DNA of 64,000 nt from Nocardia acidivorans NBRC 108247 (GTDB taxonomy: Bacteria > Actinomycetota > Actinomycetes > Mycobacteriales > Mycobacteriaceae): the NCBI RefSeq assembly GCF_001625085.1, contig NZ_BDAW01000019.1:1-64000 (forward strand), written 5' to 3'. Made by a program: the position numbers and the translations under genes. This document shows, piece after piece, positions 1-7,748 of the stretch (position 1 is the first letter of the stretch; the number at the start of each line of letters is the position of its first letter). Below the pieces are notes generated by a model. The model was not told the DNA's origin. It saw nothing but the letters and a program-made list of their open reading frames with translations, and did no database searches.

Positions 1-1
1 G

Positions 2-247
2 TGGCGACGCGATGCCCGCAAACATCCGAGCCCGAATGCCGGTGTGGCCGAAGCCTCCATGGCCGGTGCGCTCGGCGTGCGGCTCGGCGGCCGCACCGAG
101 TACCGGCACGGCATAGAGATGCGCCCGACCCTCGGCGACGGCCCGTCCCCACGCGTCGCGGACCTGCGCCGCGCCGTACACCTCTCGGAGGCCGTACAGC
201 TCGCGAGCGTCGTGGCCGCCGCGGTGATCGCGGTCGTCCGAGGCTGA
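2..247 (+). CDS. cobD: Adenosylcobinamide-phosphate synthase CobD/CbiB, C-terminal end (partial)
   Basis: Last 81 residues of CobD/CbiB, the inner-membrane enzyme that joins adenosylcobyric acid to an aminopropanol unit in cobalamin synthesis. The frame is open from base 2 and reads WRRDARKHPSPNAG, then AGALGVRLGG, then GDGPSP and DLRRAVHLSEAV, which is the conserved tail of this family. The final residues are hydrophobic, consistent with the last membrane helix. The 5' part lies outside the window. An overlapping frame open from base 1 is Arg/Pro-rich and is a shadow. The downstream gene is an unrelated sigma factor with its own promoter-like sequence. Confidence 0.8.
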   Translation, partial: WRRDARKHPSPNAGVAEASMAGALGVRLGGRTEYRHGIEMRPTLGDGPSPRVADLRRAVHLSEAVQLASVVAAAVIAVVRG

Positions 248-262
248 TGCGAACCAGCTGCC

Positions 263-293
263 CCGCACCGGGCGACCGTGCCGCACCGGGCGA
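263..293 (+). repeat. 13-bp direct repeat upstream of sigJ promoter
   Basis: CCGCACCGGGCGA occurs at 263-275 and again at 281-293, an 18-bp period, immediately before the putative -35 element of the sigma factor gene. A tandem activator site is possible, but nothing in the sequence names a regulator. Confidence 0.4.
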
Positions 294-295
294 AT

Positions 296-323
296 GTCAC
301 AGTGTTGAGGTCTGTTCCGTCTG
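296..323 (+). promoter_or_regulatory. Putative SigJ-type promoter (autoregulation)
   Basis: GTCACA at 296-301 and CGTCTG at 318-323 are separated by 16 bp, 45 bp before the sigJ start. This is close to the GTCACA / CGTCCT pair I recall for the SigJ-dependent sigI promoter of M. tuberculosis. Autoregulation is inferred. Confidence 0.4.
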
Positions 324-368
324 TTTCGTGAGGGTCGCCCGGATGGGCCTAATGAAAAATGGTGAGGA

Positions 369-1322
369 ATGAGCGACGAACGGCACGGGGTACCGGATCA
401 GGCGGAGTTGGCGCGGCGGTTCGAGGAGCATCGGAGTTATCTGCGGCGGGTCGCGTACAGCACGCTGGGCAGTTTGAGCGATGCCGACGATGTGGTGCAG
501 GACGCCTGGCTGCGGTTGCAGCGGTATTACGAGACCAGCCCGGACGGGGCCGAGATCGAGAATCTGCGCGCTTGGCTGACCACCGTGACGGGTCGGCTCG
601 CCCTGGATCACCTCGGATCGGCGCGGGCGCGGCGCGAACAGTATGTCGGCGAGTGGCTGCCGGAGCCGGAGATCACCACCTGGGATGATCCCGCCGACCG
701 CCTCTCGCAGGATGAGCGCGTGACGACCGCGCTGCTGGTGGTGCTGGAGTCCCTCTCCCCCGCCGAGCGCACGGCCTTCGTCCTCCAGGATGTCTTCGGC
801 ATGACCGGTCCGGAGGTCGCCGATGTGGTCGGCCGCACCCCGGCGGCGGTGCGGCAGTTGGCCTCTCGCGCTCGCAAGCATGTGGAGTCCGGCACCCCGC
901 GCTTCCCGGCCAGCCCGGACGAGCACGAGAAGGTGGTGTCGGCGTTCGCTGTGGCCTGGCGCTCCGGCGATCTGAGCGCCCTGCTGGGCGTGCTGGATTC
1001 CAATGTCACCTTCACCTCCGACGGCGGCGGCAAGGTCAATGCCTTCCGGGATCCGCTGCACGGTGCGAGCACGGTCGCCGAGACGCTGCTCGGTTTCCTG
1101 CGTTTCGCGGGCGAGGTCGGTGGCGCGTGGGGCCGTTCGGTCATTGTCAACGGCCGCCCCGGACTGGTGGTCTTCGACGGTAAGAACACCGGCGTCTTCT
1201 CGTTCACCATCGACGAGGGCCGCATCACCAATATCGATGTCGTCCGCAACCCGGATAAGTTGCACAACCTCCCCGAGGACGGCGACCCGGATTGGCTGCT
1301 CGGCGAGAAAGCCGCCGAATAG
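369..1322 (+). CDS. sigJ: ECF RNA polymerase sigma factor, SigJ type with SnoaL-like C-terminal domain
   Basis: ECF sigma factor of 317 aa. Region 2 spans about residues 15-90 (RRVAYSTLGSLSDADDVVQDAWLR is in two readable blocks, ending in the classic ADDVVQDAWLR). Region 4 is about 110-165 (LSPAERTAFVLQDVF, then an HTH with TPAAVRQLASRAR). Residues of about 185-310 form an extra SnoaL/NTF2-like domain (FAVAWRSGDLSALLGVL, VNGRPGLVVF). That long C-terminal domain is diagnostic for the SigJ/ECF41-like groups, where it tunes sigma activity; no separate anti-sigma gene is adjacent. The start is imperfect: GAGG lies only 1-2 bases before the ATG. A SigJ-like promoter lies at 296-323. Confidence 0.85.
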   Translation: MSDERHGVPDQAELARRFEEHRSYLRRVAYSTLGSLSDADDVVQDAWLRLQRYYETSPDGAEIENLRAWLTTVTGRLALDHLGSARARREQYVGEWLPEPEITTWDDPADRLSQDERVTTALLVVLESLSPAERTAFVLQDVFGMTGPEVADVVGRTPAAVRQLASRARKHVESGTPRFPASPDEHEKVVSAFAVAWRSGDLSALLGVLDSNVTFTSDGGGKVNAFRDPLHGASTVAETLLGFLRFAGEVGGAWGRSVIVNGRPGLVVFDGKNTGVFSFTIDEGRITNIDVVRNPDKLHNLPEDGDPDWLLGEKAAE

Positions 1323-1332
1323 GCGAAAAAGT

Positions 1333-1364
1333 CGGGCCCGCAATCATATTCGAGTGCGGGCCCG
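1333..1364. terminator. Bidirectional terminator between sigJ and ald
   Basis: CGGGCCCGCA (1333-1342) pairs with TGCGGGCCCG (1355-1364) around a 12-nt loop. It sits between two convergent genes, with A-rich sequence on the left and T-rich sequence on the right, so it can serve both. Confidence 0.7.
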
Positions 1365-1369
1365 TTCGT

Positions 1370-2470
1370 TCAGTTACCCACGGGATGCAGTCCGTGCGCG
1401 GCGGCGACCTCCGAGGAGTAGAGCTTGCCAGCATCGGCGGTGAGCCCCTGGGCCAGACCGTGATCGGCATCGCAGGCGGCGCGCCAGCCAAGATCCGCGA
1501 TGGCGAGGACGTACGGCAGGGTGGCATTGGTGAGCGCCACCGTCGAGGTGTGCGGTACCGCGCCCGGCATATTCGCCACGCAGTAGAAGAGCGAATTCGC
1601 CACCGGGAAAGTGGGTTTCGCGTGGGTAGTCGGGTGTGAACTCTGAAAGCAACCACCCTGGTCGATGGCGATGTCCACCAGCACCGACCCCGGCCGCATC
1701 AGCGCGACCAGACTGTCCGGCACCAGCTTCGGCGCTCGCGCACCCGGCACCAGCACCGACCCGATCACCAGATCGGCTGCGGGAACTGTCTTCTCGACCT
1801 CCGCGGCATTGGATCCGATGGTGGTGATCCGCCCGCCGAACCGCGCGTCGAGTTCACGCAGTCGCGCGATATTGGTGTCCAGCACCGTAACTCGCGCACC
1901 CATGCCCACCGCAACGCTCGCCGCGCTGGTGCCCGCGACACCGCCGCCGAGCACCAGCACATCGGCGGGTCGCACCCCTGGCACCCCGCCGAGCAGGACG
2001 CCCTCCCCGCCCTGCGGCGACATCAGCTGATGCGCCCCGACCTGGGTGCCGAGCTTGCCCGCGACCTCGCTCATGGGCGCCAGCAGCGGCAGTGAGCCGT
2101 CTGCGGCGCGCACCGTCTCATAGGCGATGGCGGTGATACCCGAGCCGAGGATCGCCTCGGTGCAATCCCGGGAGGCCGCGAGATGCAGGAAGGTGAAGAG
2201 CACCTGGCCGGCGCGCATGCGCGAATACTCCTGGGCGATGGGTTCTTTCACCTTCAATATCAGGTCCGCGGTGCTCCAGACCTCGTCCGCGGTGGGCAGG
2301 GTGCGCGCCCCGGCGCCGAGGTAGTCGGCATCGGAGAAACCCGATCCGATGCCCGCCCCGGCCTCGATCAGCACCCGGTGCCCACCGCGCACCAGCTCGC
2401 CCGCACCGGCGGGGGTGAGCGCCACCCGGAACTCCTGCTCCTTGACTTCCTTCGGAACCCCAATTTGCAT
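1370..2470 (-). CDS. ald: Alanine dehydrogenase
   Basis: NAD-dependent L-alanine dehydrogenase, reversibly converting alanine to pyruvate and ammonia, about 366 aa and close to the usual 371. The N-terminus reads MQIGVPKEVKEQEFRVAL, the family signature. The NAD site is VLVLGGGVAGTSAA followed by VTVLDTNIARL; MSEVAGKLGTQVGAHQL and DIAIDQGGCFQSSHPTTH are conserved active-site stretches. The frame is open upstream to 2698, but the extension is unlike the family, so the ATG at 2470 is chosen. It converges with sigJ. No AldR regulator gene is next to it. In mycobacteria the gene responds to alanine and low oxygen; nothing here shows that directly. Confidence 0.92.
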   Translation of the reverse strand: MQIGVPKEVKEQEFRVALTPAGAGELVRGGHRVLIEAGAGIGSGFSDADYLGAGARTLPTADEVWSTADLILKVKEPIAQEYSRMRAGQVLFTFLHLAASRDCTEAILGSGITAIAYETVRAADGSLPLLAPMSEVAGKLGTQVGAHQLMSPQGGEGVLLGGVPGVRPADVLVLGGGVAGTSAASVAVGMGARVTVLDTNIARLRELDARFGGRITTIGSNAAEVEKTVPAADLVIGSVLVPGARAPKLVPDSLVALMRPGSVLVDIAIDQGGCFQSSHPTTHAKPTFPVANSLFYCVANMPGAVPHTSTVALTNATLPYVLAIADLGWRAACDADHGLAQGLTADAGKLYSSEVAAAHGLHPVGN

Positions 2471-2615
2471 ACCGCCATCGTGTCCCACCGGCTGCTTCCA
2501 CGCCACGACCGCCACGACCGGACTTCCGCAATCGATCCGGCGGTCACCGGCCGGGAATGAAAATGCTGCGCTCGTTCGCGGAACGGGCGCAACATCTTCC
2601 GAATGCGGCTGCGGG

Positions 2616-2654
2616 GTGTGGATCCCGGCCACAAGCATGCCGGGATGACGGGGG
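2616..2654. repeat. REP-like inverted repeat, copy 1
   Basis: GTGTGGATCCCGGCC, then GCATGCCGGGATGACGGGG: a GC-rich imperfect palindrome. Three more copies occur in this window (7685-7717, 12321-12355, 12377-12412). Intergenic, upstream of ald. It looks like a dispersed extragenic palindrome family. Confidence 0.6.
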
Positions 2655-2655
2655 T

Positions 2656-2790
2656 TGGCACTAACTGGTGGCGGGATAGGCACTGACGCTGGCAGCACTA
2701 ACGGGTGACCGGATGGGCACTAGCAGTAACGGGCACTAGCGGATGGCGAGGTAGGCACCAGCGGTGGCGGGCACTAGCGGGTGGCGAGGG
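2656..2790. repeat. Degenerate short tandem repeats running into the end of the MBL gene
   Basis: Imperfect copies of a roughly 20-bp unit built on GGCACTAGCGGGTGGCG recur from 2656 to 2790 (GCACTA at about 2658, 2695, 2718, 2733 and 2771). The last unit contains the stop codon and final codons of the metallo-beta-lactamase-fold gene, so the array looks like repeated duplication of that 3' end. Together with repeat copy 1 it fills the 2471-2773 gap; no other gene is seen there. Confidence 0.5.
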
Positions 2791-3556
2791 TCAGGGTCTC
2801 GCCCGGGGTGGGGATGCGGAGTTGAGCACTGCGGCCCGCGTACTCGAAATTGCGGGCGAGGTAGTCGAGGGATTCGGAGAAGTGCCCCCAGCCTTCGCCG
2901 TGCACCGGGACGATGACCGCATCGCCGAGGGCCGCGGCGGCGCGGACCGCGCTACGACCGTTCAGGGTGACGTCGCTGTCGCCGAAGCGGTCCACATTGG
3001 CCGCGCCCACGAACAGGATGGCCACATCGATGCGCCCGATCCGATCGGCGATCTGCCGCACCAGATCCACCGAGGCGTTGTCGCCGGAGACGTAGACGGT
3101 GGGCAGGCCGTCGCCCTGCAGGATGAAGCCGGTGACCACACCGGAGAGCGCCTGCGCGCCCTCGGGACCGTGCAGTGCGGGCACACCGGTGACGGTGACG
3201 TCACCGATCCGTACGGACTCCCAATTCGCCAGGCCCTCAACGCCTTCCATACGCGCCGCGGCATCGGGGGTGGAGAGCGTCCGCGCCACGGTCGACAGGA
3301 ATTCGCGCCCGGAGTTATCCAGATTGTCGGCGTGCTGATCGTGCGAGAGCAGGACCGCGTCGACCGCCCCGACCTGTTCGACCGGGATGGCCGGTCCGGT
3401 CAGCTTGTGCAGGGTGATCGGCCCGGGGTAGTCGCCGGGCGCGTCGAACGTGGGATCGGTCAGCCAGGTCAGATTGCCGTAGCGCAAGCGCACGGTGGGT
3501 CCGCCGATGTGCAGGATTTCGATGGTGGCGGTGGTGCTTTCGATCGTGTTCGTCAT
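2774..3556 (-). CDS. Metallo-beta-lactamase-fold hydrolase (UlaG/RomA-like)
   Basis: Protein of 260 aa with the metallo-beta-lactamase fold of the UlaG-like branch. The metal motif appears as LLSHDQHADNLD (about residues 68-79), with a second ligand region at VTGVPALHGPEG, a DGLPTVYVSGDN strand-aspartate, and a late histidine in VIVPVHGEGWGHF. The substrate cannot be told; members act on lactone, phosphodiester or N-acyl phospholipid bonds. It is divergent from the GlxA-type regulator with only 71 bp between starts, so control by that regulator is plausible. The 3' end lies in a degenerate tandem repeat. Confidence 0.75.
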   Translation of the reverse strand: MTNTIESTTATIEILHIGGPTVRLRYGNLTWLTDPTFDAPGDYPGPITLHKLTGPAIPVEQVGAVDAVLLSHDQHADNLDNSGREFLSTVARTLSTPDAAARMEGVEGLANWESVRIGDVTVTGVPALHGPEGAQALSGVVTGFILQGDGLPTVYVSGDNASVDLVRQIADRIGRIDVAILFVGAANVDRFGDSDVTLNGRSAVRAAAALGDAVIVPVHGEGWGHFSESLDYLARNFEYAGRSAQLRIPTPGETLTLATR

Positions 3557-3627
3557 GGGTTAGAGCTTGGCGCAGCGCACGAGGGCGCAACAGTGGCCCG
3601 AAGGCCGGGTATCGATAAGATCGGGCC

Positions 3628-4599
3628 ATGCGCTCCGTTGCCGTGCTGGCGTTCGATCAGATCAGTCCGTTCCACCTGTCGGTGCCGAGCCTGGTGTTCG
3701 GCCGGGTCGGCGCGGGCGGTGAGGCGCCGTACCTGGTGGATGTCTGTGCCGAGGAGCCCGGAATCCTCAGTACCCCGGCGGGATTCGACATCATCGTGCA
3801 GCACGGGCTGGACACCCTCGAGCGCGCCGAGACGGTGATCATTCCGAGCTGGCAGCGGCATCGGGCGCTGACCGAGCCGACCCGCGCGGCCCTGCATCGC
3901 GCGCACGCCAATGGTTCCCGCATAGTCGGCCTCTGCCTGGGTTCCTGGGCGGTGGCCGCCAGCGGTTTGGCCGACGGCCGCGAGATCACCACGCACTGGT
4001 CGGCCGCCGCCGAATTGGCCCGCGCCTATCCGGCCGTGCGCGTACGCGCCGATTCGCTCTGGTCCGACCACGGCGATCTGATCACCTCCGCCGGGGTGGC
4101 CGCCGCCCTGGACTGCTGCCTGCACCTGGTGCGCAGCGATCTGGGCAGCCGGCGCGCCACCGAATTGGCGCGCGCCCTGGTGCTGGCACCGCATCGCAGC
4201 GGCTCCCAGGCGCAGTACATTCCGGTCGCGGTCCCCGAGGCCGTCGACGACGATCCGATCGAGCACGCCATGGTCTGGGCGCGAACCCATCTCGACGAAC
4301 CCGTCGACCTCGACACCTGGGCGCGCACCGCACTCATGTCGCGCCGCACCTTCACCCGCCGCTTCCGCGACCGCACAGGCTCCAGCCCGCAGCAGTGGTT
4401 GCTGCAACAACGCCTGGACCATGCTCGCCTGTTGCTGGAGTCCACCGACGAGACTATGGAGCGCATTGCCGCCGAGTCGGGTCTGGGCACCGCGGTGAAC
4501 CTGCGTCACCACTTCCATCGCCAGCTCGGCACCAGCCCTGCGACCCACCGATCACTGTTCCGACAGTCCCGCCTCCCCGAAACTTCAGCGGCCGGCTAA
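3628..4599 (+). CDS. GlxA-family AraC-type transcriptional regulator
   Basis: Regulator of 323 aa in two parts: an N-terminal DJ-1/PfpI-like domain (about 1-180; VAVLAFDQISPFHLSVPSLVF, then GLCLGSWAVAASGL at the nucleophile-elbow position where a Cys stands) and a C-terminal AraC pair of HTH motifs (about 205-315; WARTALMSRRTFTRRFRD, SPQQWLLQQRLDHARLLLE). The family senses small metabolites through the first domain. It is divergent from the MBL-fold hydrolase, the most likely target. TAAGAT lies a few bases before the ATG, suggesting a short or leaderless transcript. Confidence 0.85.
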   Translation: MRSVAVLAFDQISPFHLSVPSLVFGRVGAGGEAPYLVDVCAEEPGILSTPAGFDIIVQHGLDTLERAETVIIPSWQRHRALTEPTRAALHRAHANGSRIVGLCLGSWAVAASGLADGREITTHWSAAAELARAYPAVRVRADSLWSDHGDLITSAGVAAALDCCLHLVRSDLGSRRATELARALVLAPHRSGSQAQYIPVAVPEAVDDDPIEHAMVWARTHLDEPVDLDTWARTALMSRRTFTRRFRDRTGSSPQQWLLQQRLDHARLLLESTDETMERIAAESGLGTAVNLRHHFHRQLGTSPATHRSLFRQSRLPETSAAG

Positions 4600-4615
4600 G
4601 TGCCACACGGGATCA

Positions 4616-4639
4616 GCACCCGCAGCGGCGGTCGGGTGC
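4616..4639 (+). terminator. Probable terminator after the GlxA-type gene
   Basis: GCACCCG (4616-4622) pairs with CGGGTGC (4633-4639) around a 10-nt loop, 17 bp after the regulator's stop. There is no T-run, as is usual in this group. Confidence 0.45.
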
Positions 4640-4753
4640 CCCACATGTTCTGGGCGTGCCCCCGGAGTTACCCCGAACCTACGAAATCAGGCATCACCTC
4701 TCCCAACCACGGGCCGATGCCAGCCGCAACGATATGGACGATAAGTTCCCCCT

Positions 4754-5269
4754 ATGAGGATTCAGCTGGGTGATAACGCGCCGCAGATCGACCAGAGCGC
4801 GTGGATCGCGCCCAATGCCACCGTGATCGGCCGGGTGCGGCTGGAAGCCGATGTGAGCGTGTGGTACTCGGCGGTGCTGCGCGGGGATCTGGAGGACATC
4901 ACCGTCGGCAAGGGCACCAATATCCAGGACGGCTGCGTGCTGCACGCCGATCCGGGTTTCGCCTGCACGGTGGGCGCGGGAGTCTCGGTGGGGCACAACG
5001 CGATTCTGCACGGCTGCACCATCGGGGACGATGTGCTGGTGGGGATGGGTGCGACGGTGCTCAATGGCGCGGTGATCGGGGCGGGGAGTCTGATCGCGGC
5101 GAACGCGCTGATTCCGGAGGGCGCGCGGATTCCGCCGCGTTCGCTGGTGGCGGGCGTTCCGGGCAAGGTGCGGCGTGAGCTGGGCGAAGCCGAGCTGGAT
5201 CGGATTCGGCTCAATGCCGCGGTCTACCTACACAACACGAGCCTGCACCGCGATGGTCAAGAGGTCTGA
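4754..5269 (+). CDS. Gamma-class carbonic anhydrase family protein
   Basis: Protein of 171 aa of the left-handed beta-helix (hexapeptide repeat) gamma carbonic anhydrase family, which forms trimers with metal-binding histidines at the interfaces. Readable family motifs are WIAPNATVIGRVRLEADVSV, YSAVLRGDLEDITVGKGTNIQDGCVLHADPG (in parts), VSVGHNAILHGCTIGDDVLVGMGA and IPPRSLVAGVPGKVRREL. The three histidine positions (VLHAD, VGHNAILHG) are present. Many members have no measurable anhydrase activity, so the reaction is not certain. It is alone between a regulator and a small gene. Confidence 0.85.
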   Translation: MRIQLGDNAPQIDQSAWIAPNATVIGRVRLEADVSVWYSAVLRGDLEDITVGKGTNIQDGCVLHADPGFACTVGAGVSVGHNAILHGCTIGDDVLVGMGATVLNGAVIGAGSLIAANALIPEGARIPPRSLVAGVPGKVRRELGEAELDRIRLNAAVYLHNTSLHRDGQEV

Positions 5270-5412
5270 GAACGGGTGTCGTGTGAGAACAGCCACACTG
5301 AACAAGCGACCATATCGAACCGCTGTTAGCATTCGGCGAAGCGTTCCCGGCGGCCCGGGCTGTGCCGTCGCTTGCCGGGTGCGTGCTCAGGGCTAGCAGG
5401 AGGTTTCATACG

Positions 5413-5586
5413 GTGTCGTACGAGCAGAACGGTATGCACCGACGGCGGATCAGCGTCGCCGATATCGCGGGCGAGCCGGGGGGTATCGAGGCGCTACAGC
5501 GTCGAGTTCACGAATTGCGTTCCAATGGAATCGATTTCGCCGCGAACGCGATAGAACGCGAGATGGCGGCGCTCAACGTCCAGTAA
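5413..5586 (+). CDS. Small protein of unknown function, 57 aa
   Basis: The GTG at 5413 follows a strong AGGAGG (5398-5403) at the right distance, the same AGGAGGTTTCAT context seen before gluconokinase. The product (MSYEQNGMHRRRISVADIAG...) is charged and probably helical in its second half (ALQRRVHELRSNGIDFAANA). No family is recognised. A longer reading from 5362 has no ribosome site. It may be a small regulatory or adaptor protein; no function is assigned. Confidence 0.6.
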   Translation: MSYEQNGMHRRRISVADIAGEPGGIEALQRRVHELRSNGIDFAANAIEREMAALNVQ

Positions 5587-5713
5587 CCGGACAGTAGGTG
5601 CACGGCGGGGCCGGTACGCGCGCACCGCGATGCGATAATGCGGGTTGACCTTTTCCGCCATGGCCGTCGTCACCGCAGCGTCGCGGATGCCAACCGACTC
5701 GACTGGAGACTCG

Positions 5714-6346
5714 ATGCCGTCCGTGCCCGCCATCCTGCAGCGCATTCTCGAGAAGCCGCGCGCAGAAGGCGAACAGCTGTTGGAGAGCGCGCTCTCGGCC
5801 TTCCTGGACTTCGGAATCAAGCGAACCAGTATGGGAGAGATAGCGCGTCGCGCGGGTATCAGCCCGGCGACGCTGTACCGCCGCTTCGAATCCAAGAACG
5901 ATCTGGTCGAGGCGGTGAGCGTGCGCGAGGCGCAGCAGTTCATCGCCGAGATCGACGCGCGGGTGCGGCAGGTCTCGCACAATGGTGAGGCCGGGGAGGA
6001 GCAAATGGTCGAGATCTTCGTCGCCTTCATCACCAATCTGGCCAATAACAAACTGCTGCAACGACTCCTGCGCACCGAACCGGATGTGATCCTGCCCCGG
6101 CTCACCACCGATGCCGGACCGGTGCTCGCGGTGGGCCGCACCTACCTGGCCGAAAAGCTGCGCGCGCTACAGGAATCGGGCAGCGTGCCGGATTTCGACG
6201 CCGATCTGGCCGCGGAAGTCCTTGCCCGGCTGGGGCAATCACTGGCGCTCACCCCGGAGGGGCTGATCCCGCTCGGCGACGAACAGGCCGCCCGCGAGTT
6301 CGCCCGGCGCACCATTCTGCCCATGATCGGCGTGCCTCGCCGCTGA
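5714..6346 (+). CDS. TetR-family transcriptional regulator
   Basis: TetR-type regulator of 210 aa. The HTH is near the N-terminus (ALSAFLDFGIKRTSMGEIAR, then RAGISPATLYRRFESKNDLV), followed by a helical ligand/dimer domain with a hydrophobic core. The ATG at 5714 has GGAG 5 bases upstream; the frame is open to 5645 but that extension lacks family similarity. The next gene on the other strand is an acyltransferase, with tails facing each other, so the regulated target is not obvious from position. Confidence 0.85.
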   Translation: MPSVPAILQRILEKPRAEGEQLLESALSAFLDFGIKRTSMGEIARRAGISPATLYRRFESKNDLVEAVSVREAQQFIAEIDARVRQVSHNGEAGEEQMVEIFVAFITNLANNKLLQRLLRTEPDVILPRLTTDAGPVLAVGRTYLAEKLRALQESGSVPDFDADLAAEVLARLGQSLALTPEGLIPLGDEQAAREFARRTILPMIGVPRR

Positions 6347-6383
6347 GAGCCCGGCCGGTGGATGCGGCACCGGCCGCATGAGA

Positions 6384-7748
6384 TCAACCGGCGCGCACCG
6401 ACTTCGGTTCGGCCCGGGACCGCCCGGCGAACCGGCGCATGACGGGGACGTCCACCAGGTGGTAGAGCAGCGCGCCGAGGGCGAGCGAGGCCACCAGGCT
6501 CAGCAGGGAGAATCCGGCCCAGCCGAGAATGCCGAATTGTCTGCCGCCGATGAGATATCGGGTGATCACCACCATCACCGGTAGCTGTACCAGGTAGAAC
6601 GCGAAGGTGATATTGCCCAGCCATACCAGGCGCGGATGCGAGGTGATTCCCTTGATGCCGTGCATATCCCGTGCGCCGAGGGTGGCCACGACCGCTGTCA
6701 TGGGCGCGAGCATGACGGCCGACATCTTGTAGTTGACCGGCACCAGCCAGGTCGCGGCATACGAGAGTGCGAGCACCAGCAGCGGAATCGCCAATCGCGT
6801 ATTGCGCCAGCGGCCTTCGAGCACCATGCGCGCGGCCAGCACGCCGAGGTAGAACTCCGGCAGGCGGGAGGCCGGGAAGGTGTAGCTCAGCCAATACGAC
6901 GGGGAGACCGGGATATTCGGCTGTGCGAACCACGCCGGTGAGGAGTGCAGTTCGTAGTACGGCGAGGTGTCACCCGGAACCAGCCGGGGCACGAAGATGT
7001 TCGCGATGCCCTTGGGGCCGGGCACCCACAGGTAGTAGGCGGTGTGCAGGGCGAGCACGAAGAGCACGATCACACCCATGGCCAACAGCAGCCGCCGGGT
7101 CGGAATCCGCCGAATCAGCGGGAGCGCCAACGGAAAACTGAGATAGAACAGCACCTCGGCGGCGAGCGACCAGGACGGCACATTCAGCCCGCCGACCATG
7201 GTCCACTTGGGCACCCAGGTGTGGATGAGCAGTGCGTTCGGGGCCCAGACCACGAGCCGGTGCAGCGGAACCCCCGCCGCCACAATGAATGCCGCCGCAC
7301 CCAGCAGATGGGTCGGATAGATCTTGAGCACCCGCCGCCGGTAGAACCCGCGCACCGAGGCCCCGGGCCGGAACGACCAGTAGATGATGAATCCGGACAG
7401 GACGAAGAAGAACGTCACACCCCCCGCGCCCAATTGCATGGGAATCCACTGGTGGATGGTCCGGAACAGCTCCGACTTCTGGAACGGATACACCGGCAGG
7501 AAGACCAGCGCGTGCACCAGGAATACCGCGCACGCCGCCCACCAGCGCGCCCCGGTCAGCGACGGCAGTGCGGGCCGTTCCCGATTCGCCCGCGCCGCAA
7601 CACTTTCCGGGACCACGGGCGCGTCCAGCACGGTCGCCGCACCCGCCATCCCGGCATCCGCACCCGCCATTCCCGCGTGCCCACCCGTCATTACGGCATG
7701 TTTTTGACCGGGATCGCCCTCGGTCAGCTCGATTCCGGTCGTCGTCAT
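6384..7748 (-). CDS. Membrane acyltransferase (acyltransferase family 3, OafA-like)
   Basis: Integral membrane acyltransferase of 454 aa, a family that O-acylates sugars or envelope glycolipids. After a variable N-terminus of about 60 residues, TGARWWAACAVFLVHALVF carries the early histidine of the family (R/H motif region), and FFFVLSGFIIYWSF is the typical next segment. About ten hydrophobic helices follow. Residues of about 10-30 (GQKHAVMTGGHAGMAG and following) are encoded by a copy of a REP-like repeat, so the real domain starts later. It is the third gene of an operon; its ATG overlaps the stop of the GDSL hydrolase (ATGA), indicating translational coupling. Confidence 0.85.
   Translation of the reverse strand: MTTTGIELTEGDPGQKHAVMTGGHAGMAGADAGMAGAATVLDAPVVPESVAARANRERPALPSLTGARWWAACAVFLVHALVFLPVYPFQKSELFRTIHQWIPMQLGAGGVTFFFVLSGFIIYWSFRPGASVRGFYRRRVLKIYPTHLLGAAAFIVAAGVPLHRLVVWAPNALLIHTWVPKWTMVGGLNVPSWSLAAEVLFYLSFPLALPLIRRIPTRRLLLAMGVIVLFVLALHTAYYLWVPGPKGIANIFVPRLVPGDTSPYYELHSSPAWFAQPNIPVSPSYWLSYTFPASRLPEFYLGVLAARMVLEGRWRNTRLAIPLLVLALSYAATWLVPVNYKMSAVMLAPMTAVVATLGARDMHGIKGITSHPRLVWLGNITFAFYLVQLPVMVVITRYLIGGRQFGILGWAGFSLLSLVASLALGALLYHLVDVPVMRRFAGRSRAEPKSVRAG
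7685..7717. repeat. REP-like repeat embedded in a coding region, copy 2
   Basis: CCGTCATTACGGCATG followed by TTTTTGACCGGGATC aligns with the intergenic copies at 2616, 12321 and 12377. Here it lies inside the variable N-terminal codons of the acyltransferase gene. Confidence 0.55.

Noticed and set aside
1..372. 123-aa frame from base 1
   Set aside because: Arg/Pro-rich shadow; the frame starting at base 2 reads as the CobD tail.
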